DNA from: Volvox africanus
Lineage: Eukaryota > Chlorophyta > Chlorophyceae > Chlamydomonadales > Volvocaceae
Length of the DNA: 64,000 bases
Direction: 5' to 3'
Assembly: GCA_030268105.1 (NCBI GenBank)
Contig: BSDZ01000011.1
Location: 248,001-312,000 of the forward strand
This document shows positions 1-11,800 of the stretch, one piece after another (position 1 is the first letter of the stretch; every line of letters begins with the position of its first letter). The notes beneath the pieces were generated by a model, which saw nothing but the letters and a program-made list of their open reading frames with translations, was not told the origin of the DNA and did not search any database. Made by a program: the position numbers and the translations under genes.

Positions 1-1520
1 TGGAACGCGGTATGGACTGCGGCCGCGATGACAACGGTGGTGATGATGGCTGCGGTGGCGGTGCTGCGGCGACACCATTGGCACTGCTGACGCTGTGCAC
101 GTTACCTATGCCGCTGCGGCCATGGCTACTGCCGTTTGCATGGCCCTGCGCCCCAGCATCCGCCGCTCCCGTAAAGTCCCAGGCCACCACGCACGAACCA
201 ATTGCCAGGAGGAGGACGCCGGGGTTGGTGCGGTGCCTGCGGGCAGTGATGGAGAGGAAAACAAGAGTGTGTATGTAGAGTACGGGACGGAATACAATAA
301 TACCCCGATAGTATTCGTGAAATAATGAGCCTTAGGACAGAGCTGACGGCCGGAAGAGCTAGCCCCAGAACGGAGCGCCCAAAGTTGGTGATCGGATGGG
401 GGATGAGCAGCCAGAATCAGCACACGGCAGAGCCAACCGGCCTCGGGCAATATAGTAACCTCGGGCACATATGGGAGGAAATGGGACCAGTCTGGCCAGT
501 CACGCTGTGAGCGTCTAGAAAATAAAGGGAATCAATCCATCGATCAATCCATCGATTGTAAATGTGAAGTGCACATGCAAGCGTATACACCGCTAGAGTT
601 GAGTCCCCCGGAGGTTAGTTATTTAAGCTTCTCAAAGCAGTACCAGGGTATCGTGTATTCACCCACCCCTCCCTGGCAGCACAGCTATAGCAGCGGTGCG
701 AGGGCGGCCGCGACGACGACCCAGAACAGCATTCGTTCCAGCATCCGGGCCGCATCCGGCAAACTGGGGCTGCATGTCGTGGCATGACAGCGCAGTCATG
801 TTTCCTTGTCATTTCCAACTAGGCCAGCAGCCGCCTCCCTCAGCCACCTCAGCGTCCGGGCGTGGGGGGTTCGGTCAGCAGCCAACATCTGCAGCTGCAT
901 CCGGCGTCGAGTTCCAGGACCTGCCTCTGGCATCTGGTGAAGCTGCATCCTTCAATTACAACCAAAGGATAACATCTCGCCCTCGATGCCTGCACTTGGC
1001 CTCTGCCTCGGACGTCCCTTCCCTTAACCAGCAGCAAGGGACTCCCCTAAGCCCCCTTCAAGTAATAGGGCCCACGTGGGGACACTCGGACTCCAGCTGT
1101 CTCTAATCATCAATCATCACCGGTGTTTGGGTGACTGTAGTCGATTCGCTGCCCATGCACAACTCCTGGACCCAGCCCCGGTTCCTCGCCCGCGAAAGCT
1201 CTAAATCTGTGAAGAATTGCCAGTGCCACTGGGCCACCGCTGCACGGCGCTGCTATCAGCGGGGTCCGTTACCTGAAGCGTGCCTAAGGCCGCTTCCGGC
1301 AGCATGGTCTTGGTTCAGCCTGTCCCCAGCGTACCATCGTCACACTTCCTGATAGCCTGCCCCTTTGCTAGCCAGGTCGTCACATGAACGGCCTTGCCCC
1401 TGTCCCTGCCTCTGCCAATACCTCAGGCTCACTGCGACACCCCTCCGGCGGCATCTGCCCTTCACGTGTGATCCCCGACTCGAGCAAGCCCGAGTTTGGA
1501 GATGACCTCATATGCCTTAC
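1..1520. other. Left-edge region, gene interior not resolved
   Basis: The WDR17-like gene should continue leftward on the minus strand through this stretch, but I could not place its further exons with confidence. Several open frames exist on both strands (for example around 12-278 and 106-468); they are GC-rich and low in complexity and none shows a recognisable domain. It is probably intron plus unplaced exons. Confidence 0.3.
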
Positions 1521-2026
1521 CCACCATTCAATGATAGTGGCCTTTCCTTTCGGGCTCGGATAGCTGACCCGACAAACAATAAGCTCCGTATCCACGTCGT
1601 ACACCCGTATCTCCTGTACCGCCACACAAGCATTCCAAGCAGGATTCAAATCATGCGCCCAGGCCGTGGAAATACGGTGAGGACAATGCTCAATCCAACC
1701 CCTAGGGGTCCACGGTAAGGTAGGGGGAAGCAAGCGGGCCGTCATGTCGTGCCCAGCCTCCCCTTCTCCGCATATACCATCAGAAGCGCGTTGCGTCCGT
1801 TTACAAAGGTACTCACTTGGTTGCTGATTGCACACGCGAGCAAATTTGAGTCGAAGGGGGACAAGGCAAGGGCAGATAGACGCTCCTCGTGCTTGGCGAG
1901 GATAGCTAGAGGCAGGTATGTGATTGAGGAGTAGACATAAACGGCCAATGAGCTCATGTACGCAAATTTATCGACGCCCACAGCAATAGTCTGCACGTGG
2001 AGTATCGGCCGAGTGTAATGGTCCAT
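1521..2026 (-). CDS. WDR17: WDR17-like WD40 protein, first two exons
   Basis: Minus-strand gene that runs off to the left. Exon 1 is 2026-1817 (70 codons from the ATG) and ends at a strong donor, GTGAGT. Exon 2 is 1613-1521 (31 codons) between a TACAG acceptor and a GTAAGG donor; both joins are phase 0. The joined protein has FAYMSSLAVYVY, then HEERLSALALSPFDSNLLA, then RVYDVDTELIVCRV. This is the spacing of the N-terminus of animal WDR17 (a 'FAYCATLAIYVYQ'-like strand, then the first WD repeat). WDR17 is a poorly characterised WD40-repeat protein with a helical C-terminal half. The family assignment rests on about 100 residues recognised by eye. Another large WD40 protein is possible. Confidence 0.55.
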
Positions 2027-2502
2027 CTTGAGGGCGTGTATCAGGAATTATTGCTGCAAGCGCCTACCTTTGAGAACCATTGCTGGCATCCTGAAGGAAT
2101 ACAAACGTGAGGTCTCATTTTACGGTTTATGTGTCAAAAAAAGTCCATGTCATTCACGACAGCTATAAATGTCTTTTACGAGTCACACTTAGAGTTCATA
2201 TCACAATCAAAGGGCAACAAATTTAATGGTTGCCGGTCCAAGTCTGCCTTGAGACACGCAAACGAGGCATTGGATAGCCAGCCATACTTCGGCAAAGCAC
2301 TCCAAGCGTTGTTGCATTTATCATAAATTACTCATTATTTCTCTGCAAGAAACCAGGAAAGCATCGAAAGGCGACTTTGTAAACGAAAGAGCGGAAGATG
2401 CCATACGGCGGTACTGCCGTAATAATTTACAGCCGATGGCCTCTTGCAAATACGCGTCAAAACTTACAAGTGTGCATTGATGTTACTTGATGAAATAATA
2501 TA
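2027..2502. promoter_or_regulatory. Divergent intergenic region between WDR17-like gene and RRP9
   Basis: The two start codons lie head to head with 476 bp between them, so both promoters must sit here. I see no clear TATA box or named operator. The sequence is more AT-rich than the flanking exons. The small open frame at 2129-2326 has no coding character. Confidence 0.4.
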
Positions 2503-5500
2503 ATGAAGGGAGCACTCAAACGATCTGCCGGGAAGCGTGGCCCACAGGCGCAACCAAAACGAGCGAAGAAAAGAACTGACGAAGAAGACGATGGTGGTGC
2601 TTTCTTTTTATACGAAGACGATGATAACAAAAAAGCGGAGCAACAGGAGGAGGAGGATGAAGAAGAGCACGAGACGGCGGACCAACTCAGGCTGCGGCTT
2701 GGTGAGAACATTGAATTAAACCTTTCGGTTACACGTTGTGAAACTATTTGTTCGCAAGGCGTGCTTCGCTCACTGGGATAGCTTCACTTCCTTACGGTGG
2801 CGGCTGCTCAGGGGTTGGTTAAAAACCTGGCACTTACGGAATGACCGTTGCTGGTATGCTTGCAGCTCAGGAGTACCTTTCAAAGGTTCAGGACGAGGAA
2901 GACGGCCTGAACGACCGGCGCGGCGTGACCGGCGGGAGCGATGACGTCGATGACTACGTCGAAGATGAAGATGAAGAAGGCGATGAAGCCGCAGTCGGGG
3001 CAACGGCGCGCGCACGACGGCTTGCCGAGCGACTTCAACAGGATGTTGCGCAGGTATTGATCGTTAGACCAGACCGTAGATTTCACCTTCTTCGGGCGAC
3101 CGTTAAGTGTTCACGCCTTGACAGGCCGTGCAGCGTCAAAGTCTATCCATAGCTCCCCACTGGTACCAAGATTACTAGCTGCTTTCCGCCGGATCCTCTG
3201 ATACCATAGCCCGCCCAGCACACTAGCTCCCCTTGGTATGATGAAACCGCTACTTATTCCAGCAGGCGGGTGCATCAAGAGCTTTTCATGGAAGCACCTT
3301 TTGCTGTGCGCTTCTGGCGATTGTTTCTGCAGGCGGCCGGGCGGCTTCAGCGTCGCTTAGCGGACCGCATGCGGGTTTTGGCACCCGGCGACGAAGGCTA
3401 CAGTGAGCCCTGCTGTAGCCGGGGGCATCGTCTGGCGGCGACGGCTGTGGCGCTAACCGGGGATGACTCCACCGCCTTCACGGTTTCGAAAGATGGTGGC
3501 ATTTGTCGTTGGGACGTCGAGACGATGAAGCGCACGCAGCTGTACAGGTAGGTGAAGAGAAGGCTAGGGAAGGCCCGGAGCTCCCCGGTCAGGGGAGGGA
3601 CTCACTGGTAAAGGCTAACGGTGTGATTCATGGGGAACGTTGGAGATATGGCGCGGCAGCTCCGGCTGAAGCTTGGCTGATCTGCTGAAATGCCAAAGTT
3701 GGGCAGGAAGGCGGCAAACAGCATGTGAGGGCAGTGCTTTCATGGAGAAAGAAATCTCCCCGTGGGTGGGTGTGGGGTAGTCACCGGACGGAGGGCGGGG
3801 AAAAGAAACTACGATGTGAACGGGTAGTGAGTGGGGTTGTGGAGGAGCGGAAGGTGTTTCGACTTTTGTGTGGCTGCAACACCGTGGCGTGGCCCCACCA
3901 TGACCATGACACCCGTGCGGCCCCCAAACCCCGCATACACTATATTTCTCTGTACGAAGTGGCATCTCCCGGTGTGCGTGTATAGATAGTGCTATATGTT
4001 CAATACGTTGTAATGTTTAATACGTTCAACTTCTGTCTGTCTGTACGCCCGCATGTTTGTTATGTGAATTCGACACGTGAAACGAAACAGGTTTGGTTTT
4101 CAGCCTCCTCGTGAAACCACTGTGTCCGGCTTCTCCTTCCTCACTCTCCCGTCTTGCCCCATCCCACACCCAAACCAAACGAAACCAGACCAATCCCGCA
4201 CACGACACGACCAACGCATCCGTTCTCATTCGTGTTACTTGTCCCTTTTCACATTGTTGTTGCCGCCCCGCCCTTGTTCGGAGATCAGCACCGCTAAAGG
4301 GTTGTCCTCACGCCGCCATCTTTCAGGCCTGGCGACGGTCCCCGCGCTGGCGGCGGAGGAGCCTCGGGACCGCCGAGCACCAGCGACGGCGGTGGTGGCG
4401 GCGCGGACTGGGTTGCACGTAAGGCCCGCTCCGTCAGCCGCGCCTCGCTGGGGGCCGTGGCCGTCAGCAGCGACGGGCGCTACTTGGCGGTTGGAGGCGG
4501 CGACAACAATGTCCACGTGTTCGAAGCCAACTCCGGAACTTACCTGCAGGGTTTCCCCGGACACAAGGACGTGGTCACAGGGTTGGCCTTCAGGTACATA
4601 CGATAGTACTTATAGTACGACATGAGCGGGTACATTTGCAAAGCTGTCGGGGGGCTTATCTTGACGCTGAGCATGGAAGAGGGCAGGTGCAGAAGAGGAA
4701 TCATTGGCCCAACAATATCCTTGGCGCAGATAATCAGTGCAATGCAGCGCTGGGGATCCTTGTTGGGCGTATGCTATAAAAGGACTTCACACCCTGCCCT
4801 CTACCAGGTGGATATTGTACGATCACCGCGCCTCGCCCGCCCTTTGTCCCCCGTCTCCATGGGGCATTACGATTTCTTTTGCCATCCCATTACCGTCAAC
4901 GGGTCTCTATCTGGCTCCATTCCTAACCGCGCTGCTTCACTTACACTCGCGCTTCTCGACCTCCATCAGGTGCTGCGAGGATGTTTCCATAGGGCCCATC
5001 TTGCCGTTGAAACCATGAGGCAGGCACTCGCCCTTGCACTCGCCCGGGGTGTATGATCCGCCCACCAAATCCAATTCCAGCTTCTATGTCACTGATGGCC
5101 ATTTATCCATTGAATTCAGTCAGATCTTGTTCCACCCAACCAAAACCAAGTTTTTGTCCCATGCTACACCTCGCCCCACTCCCTACAACAACCCCACCCA
5201 CCATAAGCTAACCTACCCACCTACACGCGGCACCGCGGAATGCAGGGATGGAACTCACACGCTGGCGAGCTGTTCCGCGGACCGCACCGTTAAGCTGTGG
5301 AGCTTGGACGATCGGGCCTACATGGACACGCTGTACGGCCACCAGGCGGAGGTCCTGGGTCTGGACTTCCTCCGCGCGGAGCGGCTGCTGACGGCGGGCC
5401 ATGACCACACGTGCAGGCTCTGGAAAGTCCCTGAGGAAAGCCAGCTCATATTCAGGTGCGTGCGTGCGTGCGGAGAGGAGGGGAAAGGAACGGCGGGAGA

Positions 5501-6673
5501 AGCAAGGTAACCCCACACATCCTCCCGGTGGGCTTTTCCTACTTTTATCCTTACCCCCCCCTTCCCTACCCGTCTCTTTCTCCCCGCGTCCCTCGTTCAC
5601 ATACGTGCAGGGCCCACGACAGGGTGCTGGATTGCGTCAGGTTCGTTACGAGCACTGAATGGGTGTCTGGCGGCTGCGACGGCGGTTTGCAGCTGTGGAG
5701 CCAGATGAAGAAGAAGCCCGTGTTCGTTGCGCGGGGGGCCCACGGCCCGAATGCGGGGACCACGTACGCGGCGCCACCTGCCGACAGTGGTGGTGGTGCT
5801 GCGGCAGCGGCAGCAGCTCTGTCTTCGGAGCATGGCTGGGTAACGTCAGTTGCGGTTTGCCGCAATACCGACCTCCTGGTAAGTAGCATTGCGGCTCTGG
5901 GGCCCGCTGTGAGCTCGTACGGGATTAAGCATTCTATGTACAGCCAGCTTATATTTGTTAGCTGGAAGAAGGCTGGGTGACTCCTTTGGCTTGGTTGGGC
6001 GCAGATGTGGGGGCAGAACAGGCATGGTAGGTTCATGTGCAATATATATATCCCTCTTCCTCCGCGAGCGAATACTCATGTGTGCCGAGGGTGACGAAGG
6101 TCTCCCAAGTGTTGGTGGCAGTTGATTCCTTGGGCCCCTCTCCCCCTCGCTTTCTCACCCCACCCCGCCGTCAACTACGAGAAAGCTCCTGTTGATGATT
6201 GTTCGCTCGTCCCGCTCCTGCCCCGAACGGAGCTTTTAAGACTGAAGGGGATTCAGCTACCGAACCCCTTCCTACGAGAAGGGTATCGGAGGGGCGAAGA
6301 GTAGGGCTCTTTGGAAGCAAGTTTGCGAGTCCTTATGAGTTCAACATTCAGGAATCGACATCAGACAACGGCCTGGGGGCACATACACATACACATATAC
6401 ATACACATACTATTCTTGCCCCCGCAGGCCAGCGGCGCGGGGGACGGCGCCATCCGGCTCTGGTCCGTCAACCAAAACAAATCCGGCGGCGCCGGGTCAC
6501 TGGCCTGCATCGGCGCTCTCCCACAGCGAGGATTCGTCAACGGGTTGGCCATCGCCCGCAGCGCCCGCTTTGTTGTCGCAGCTGTGGGCCAGGAGCCGCG
6601 CATGGGGCGCTGGGCTCGTGACGCGCGTGCACGCAATGGCCTAGCGCTACACCGCCTGGTTCTGAAAGACTGA
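2503..6673 (+). CDS. RRP9: U3 snoRNP 55-kDa WD40 protein (Rrp9/U3-55K)
   Basis: Box C/D U3 snoRNP protein that binds the U3 B/C motif and acts in 18S pre-rRNA processing in the nucleolus. Seven exons: 2503-2701, 2866-3053, 3333-3547, 4327-4593, 5246-5455, 5611-5878, 6428-6673. All junctions are GT-AG with compatible phases, giving 1593 nt (530 aa). The N-terminus is basic then acidic (KR-rich followed by E/D runs), as in the family. Next comes a helix containing DQLRLRLAQEYLSKV and then WD repeats: LASCSADRTVKLWSL, LTAGHDHTCRLWKVPEESQL, WVSGGCDGGLQLWS, GAGDGAIRLWS. The tail VGQEPRMGRW is the family C-terminal signature. The length is slightly above the human protein, mostly because of G/A-rich inserts in exons 4 and 6. 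A TGTAA signal follows at 6969. Confidence 0.93.
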
Positions 6674-6968
6674 AAAGGACGGTTAGCGATAGCCTAAGTA
6701 CGGGGCGGGGCCAGTCAGCGCTCCGCAGGGGTGGCGACCTGGTGACCAACGGGTTGCCATCGCATTATGCAAACTGCTACGCAAGCGGGATCTGGAACGA
6801 GGTTGGCAGCGGAGGGGGGACGGATAGTGGAAGGTGGAAGCCGATGTTTAGGCCGTCGGGACAGTGAAACCAACGAGGCCCGTCGTATTCTCCCCTCGGG
6901 GCAGAGGTGGGAGGGAAACTGTGTGTGTGTGTTTTGTTAAACGTACGGCCTTCGCACGACTTTCTGCT

Positions 6969-6973
6969 TGTAA
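6969..6973 (+). terminator. TGTAA polyadenylation signal of RRP9
   Basis: TGTAA lies about 300 nt after the RRP9 stop codon. It is the usual volvocine poly(A) signal. This gives a 3' UTR of ordinary length for these algae. Confidence 0.5.
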
Positions 6974-8222
6974 CTGCTATAGTGAGTGAGCGAGGTGCGA
7001 GGGGGGGGGCTGCTGGGAAAGCGGGATTAGTGGAATCCTTATTGATGGGGACTGTAGGCAACAGGAGGTTGCGAGCTGTGGCGGTGGCCCTTGCGGTGGG
7101 CTGTTGGCAGTGCTTACAAATCCTAGAGAGGCCTTAAAGGGATGAGGCTTTGGCCCTTTGCGGAAATGATGAAAGCGGAGGGGTCAATAGGTGAATGGAA
7201 ACGAAAAGGAACCACAACGAACGAGTGGAGCCGCACGTGACGGAAATCCCACCATTGTGGGCTACGATATAAACTTACCTGGCGGGTGTTGATGCAGTAT
7301 GTCGGGAGCAGATGTAGTTATATATGTGCGTGCTGAAAAATGGGAATTGCGCAACTTCTTGTCAGCACGTCGTAGGCCCGGTAAAAGGAACGGCATGCGA
7401 CATATGGGCGTGACGGATGTGGGGTTGTCACTCTGTTCATTACCTCTGGTGCGTGCGCATGTGCCCCATGCCCCCTGACCATCCTCATAGTGTTCGTGAT
7501 ACTCAAAGTCCACGAGGTAACGATTTGCATGGGGCCAAGGGACGCGCACAACGTGCCACCCCAAACAAAACGTTCGGTACAACTCCACAGCTGCTCATCC
7601 ATATGCGTATCTAACAAGGAACGAGAACAGCGTCTCTTAGAGTACCTTGTGTCTCAGCATACTGGACTTCCTTTCAATCAGCCCGTTACATCCTCCACAC
7701 AAATCCAAGATCGCCCCTACGATTTAGCGGTCCTGTGAAAAGGCTTTTACAGTGGTGCAGTCCGTCCGAATGGAAGTGAGAGCGTTTCCCTGAGAAGTGT
7801 TGCTTGCGGTATCTGGTATCTGCCGAAAGGCCATACTGCAGATTGCTGTGCTGGATGCACGATAAAATCGTATGGGGGTAGTTCCCTCTGGCGCTGACGA
7901 GAACTTTTACCACGCCGGTCACTCCCCACTGGCCATTTTTCATGCAGCAGTACCTACCTAGGGAAGAGGACACTTGTCACCGTCGCGTGTACAGTCCTCG
8001 CATTGGCAAGGACAGTACACGCGACTGTGACACGAGTGTGCGTGTTATATCTTCCGGGACTCCAGGGTCAGGCTGTGGTCGTCTTCGCGCATCCCTTTAC
8101 CTGTCCAGTTTCAAGGGTTTCAAGGGTGGCCTTGGGGCATCGGACATGGACTGGCACACGGTCCGTGTCCTTTCTAATCATTTCTAGTCCTTACAACTCT
8201 TCCGTCTGTGCTCGCTGTGCAG
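6974..8222. other. Intergenic or upstream exons of the unidentified gene
   Basis: No recognisable family. The stretch 7616-7735 on the plus strand reads as coding-like sequence (REQRLLEYLVSQHTGLPFNQ and onward), but it lacks clean splice sites on both sides. It may be an upstream exon of the gene that ends at 8717. The remainder shows nothing I can support. Confidence 0.3.
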
Positions 8223-8717
8223 CCCAATTCAGCACAATTTATGACATGCTACAAAAGGAGAAGGTGGAGGTGAGCGCAGGTCGAGCGTGAGGCGCCCTTG
8301 ATAGTGGGCCCTGGGGAGGGCGGGGACTGGGGAGGGGCGTTACGTAGCTGGCTTGTGCGGCGGTGTGATGGGGCGGCTTACGATGACAGCATGAGCTGGA
8401 ACCCACATCGGCCCACTTCGACCCACTTCGTATCATGGCAAAGACATTCAAGGACGCATGGAGCAGGCATAGCCAATCCAATCAAACTCTGACTTGCAGT
8501 TCTTGAAGCCCCAAATACCAGTCTATGAGATGTTACTGGTTACATTAATGCCTTTGGATCATGAAGATGTGTGCAGCTTCAAAGGAAGCTTTCACTGCCA
8601 AACGGTGAAACCAGGGTCCAGGTAAGCTCTGGGAGAATCACTCCGCAGCAGGTATACTTTTCCCGGAAGCATTGTATTCCCCCACCAATTCCGTTTCCCG
8701 GCAGGATCTTAACCTGA
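8223..8717 (+). CDS. 3' exons of an unidentified spliced gene
   Basis: Three exon-like segments join in one frame: 8223-8269 (GCAG acceptor, GTGAGC donor), 8500-8621 (TTGCAG acceptor, GTAAGC donor) and 8705-8717, which ends in TGA. The peptide contains FSTIYDMLQKEKVE, FLKPQIPVYEMLLV and CSFKGSFHCQTVKPGSR. A TGTAA signal follows 65 nt after the stop, just before the start of the carotenoid-oxygenase gene. I do not recognise the protein. The 5' end is not defined and may lie in 7.5-8.2 kb. Matching splice sites, matching phases and a poly(A) signal together make a real gene more likely than chance. Confidence 0.5.
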
Positions 8718-8781
8718 CATAACTTATCCTGACAACTTAACCTGACAAGGTGATTTGCGACTCCCCGTAAACATCTTTTCG

Positions 8782-8786
8782 TGTAA
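8782..8786 (+). terminator. TGTAA signal of the unidentified gene
   Basis: TGTAA lies about 65 nt downstream of the TGA at 8715-8717 and about 90 nt upstream of the next gene's ATG. It fits a compact gene boundary. Confidence 0.4.
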
Positions 8787-8876
8787 GGTGGATTTGTTGT
8801 CGGATCATTGCAGGAATCCCGTAGCTCCGAAACCTAGAGGACCTTAATAAAAAACCTCGCGAAACATTGAAGGAAG

Positions 8877-11800
8877 ATGGCGAGTCCTTTTGCTCGTTTA
8901 ATCGTTTCATGCTTTTGTCTGTCTGTGTCGGCGTTGGAGCTGGGCTACGCGGCTCCCCGTTTCTCTGTCAACTGTCAACTGAGCGGACGAGCTCAGGGTC
9001 CCCATCCCCCGGAGCCCAGACCATCAGACAGTTCATGGCATCACACTGCCACAGAATCAAATGAACTACGACCTTCAGCAATATGCATGACCCAACGGGT
9101 AGATGCAATAAGCACCCAACACATTCTTGCTGAATTAGGGTCCTACGCCGTTTCCTCTGCAAAAGTGCGCAAGACATCGAGCGATTTGGAGGATGAAGAT
9201 ATCTTACAGGTTAGCTTTGATGATCATGGCATACCTCATTATATTGCGAATGCTTCTCTGTCGCGGTGCCCATTTTGAAAAACGCGTCGAACGACAGCCA
9301 GCGGGATGCAAATTTCCTGCAGGCAAACGTCACGAATTCCACCGGAATGTAAAGCACATTCCTTTTACTGGAGGTCTGTTGTCAGGACGCAGCGGCAGCG
9401 GAGTTTCGAGCGTAAAAACTGGCATGGCGCTTGCAACGCGGGACCCGTCGCCACCCGACCATCGGAGTCGCAAAAACTGCTAATATCATCCACCGATGAT
9501 AAACAAATCGCTTTACGCCCACCATCGCTCGGCGGCAAAGCCCCGTCGGTAGCCTTCCAACGAGTTGCGGGCGCCCCAGCACCCGCAGCGGCCACAGCCG
9601 CTGCTGTGGCCGCTACGGTGTCTGCTGCGGAGAACAGCAGCAAAAACACCCGCGCAAGCCCCAAGTACCGCCCCTTCCTGGTAAGCTTTTTCCCCGCTTC
9701 CCGGAGGGCGTGTTTGCCTGGCCGGTTATAGGAATTCTGTTTCGCCATGGCTGGCGCAGAGAGTTTCCATGTCCCAGGGCCCGCGGCTGAGTGGCGAGTC
9801 CTCGGGCGATTTGCACACGGTACTTTTAAAAGCGACACTTGAAGGATATCTGACTCGCAGCCAGCCCCATCCCACTAGCAATACGGGCAGAGGTCTTGCC
9901 GCCGTGATATGGGCTTGGATGATGGAACGCTCACTGGCGCCGCTGAGCCCCAGCTCACATTGAGGATGGCGGCGGTAGCCGGTGGTGGTGGTGGTGGTAG
10001 CACGGTACTGCTGGTGGTGGTAGTGGTCGCGCCGCCGTCCCTCCATGACCGCACGTACCAATTCCTTGGTGCTCCTCCTTCCCTCTCTCTTCCCTCTTTC
10101 CCATTCGTAAGCAGGATGCCTGGGAAAAGGGATTCGGATTCAACGCCCGGGAGATGCCCTTGGGTGTATGGCTTGAGGTGCGGAACGTGTTAACGACAGG
10201 TTGCGTGTGAGGGGGGGATCGGGGAGGGCAGGACGGTATCTGGTGGCTGAAACGACAGGCTGGGCAGATCACTGGCCTGCAATATTCCGGTAGAGCGCTT
10301 CCCCCCGGTAGAGCGCTGTTTTAGTTCAGGCGCCATCCCAGAATTTACAGCGCGACTTACAACCGCAAACCCAACCCGCACCGAGAATGTGCTCGCACGC
10401 TGCTGCCCGCTGCCGCTGCAGCCGCCACCATTCATCGGCCTTCGTGTCTCGTGCCTGCCGCGTGGACCTCCTCCGGCCGATGAATCTGGCCCTTCCTCCC
10501 TTCTGACACATCACGTCGTGACGTCGCGTCACTTTGTCGTCACCATTTCCCAGAGCATGTCAAGGAATCCGCCTCCTACTTGGACATGTGCAATCGATTA
10601 CAGGTGGCCGAGGGGAAGCTGCCAACTGAGCTCCGTGGCACCTTCTTCCGCAACGGCCCGGGGCGGTTCAGCCGCGGCCCGGACGTGCACGGCCATCCAT
10701 ACGATGGCGATGGACTGGTAGCCTCAGTAGCCTTTCCCGGGGATGGCCGGGCGTTCTTCCGCTCCGCATTTGTGCGCACATTGGAGTGGGTATTCGGGGA
10801 TTGGGTATAAAGGTGGTCTGGGCGTGGCAGCACCCAGGGGCTGGGAGGGGGGGCAGGGGCGGGGACGGGGGCTGACCCAGAATGGAGCTCGCGGTTTTCA
10901 AGGGGCTATCCCTTCTGATGGTATTTCAGCATTCCACGTAAGGCATCCTTTCTTAGACTCAACGTTCTTGGGTTGTGCCCCCCCGGAAATGAATAAGTTA
11001 TGAAAGATATACACACACACGAACTCACATGAACAGGGGGACACACAATACAGACACGTAGGAATATGCGGGAGCACAGTCGAACGCCCCGACGCTGAGC
11101 GAACCGCGTCGAGTTCTCGGTGCCTCTTTTCCCCACGAAGGCACGACGCAGAGGACCTGGCCGGGCGGATGTTGTTCCGCGGAGCGATATCCTCACCCGG
11201 GAGGGGTGGGCTGCTGGGCAACGTGGGAAACCTAACTTTACGCAACGCTGCCAACGCGGGTGTGGCGTTGCAGGGCGACAAACTGCTGGCTTTGTACCCG
11301 GTAGGCATCCGGGAAGTTCTCACGGTCTCACCCGGCTTTGATTGTTTCAGTGTGGAGCTCAGAAGCGGGTCCAGAAACGAATTAAACTCCTGGGAAGAGT
11401 TTCCAGGGGATCGATATCCGGGAAGCGGAAAGGTTGGGAGTGGGTATCGAACCCGAAAATGGGAAGTGTGCCTTGTTAGTGCCTTGTATGTTGAGTTGAA
11501 GAACGATTTACGCTGCGGTAGCGTGTAACTAAGTGTCACAGGATGCCGTACTTAATTGGCCTTTTATGTCGACTAGTAGTCCTGCAGCTTAAGAGATGCA
11601 TGGACAGGCGGGTAAATATGCGCGAAGGTGCGTTAGCCTTTGTCGGACGAGGCGAGCCTGCTGGTTGTTACCTTCCCCTATTTAGTTAATTTGATGACGC
11701 GCAAGCACCTCTATCCACGGCACAACTTTTGATACACCATGCAAGACGTTATTACACCACGACCACCACCACTTCGGTTGCATACAGGGTGGCCTACCTT

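Noticed and set aside
12..510. Several open frames at the left edge, both strands
   Set aside because: GC-rich, low complexity, no motif. Likely intron or unplaced exon of the WDR17-like gene.
9365..9838. Minus-strand 157-codon frame
   Set aside because: Mirrors the Ala/Pro-rich exon 2 of the carotenoid-oxygenase gene; low complexity, no splice logic on the minus strand.
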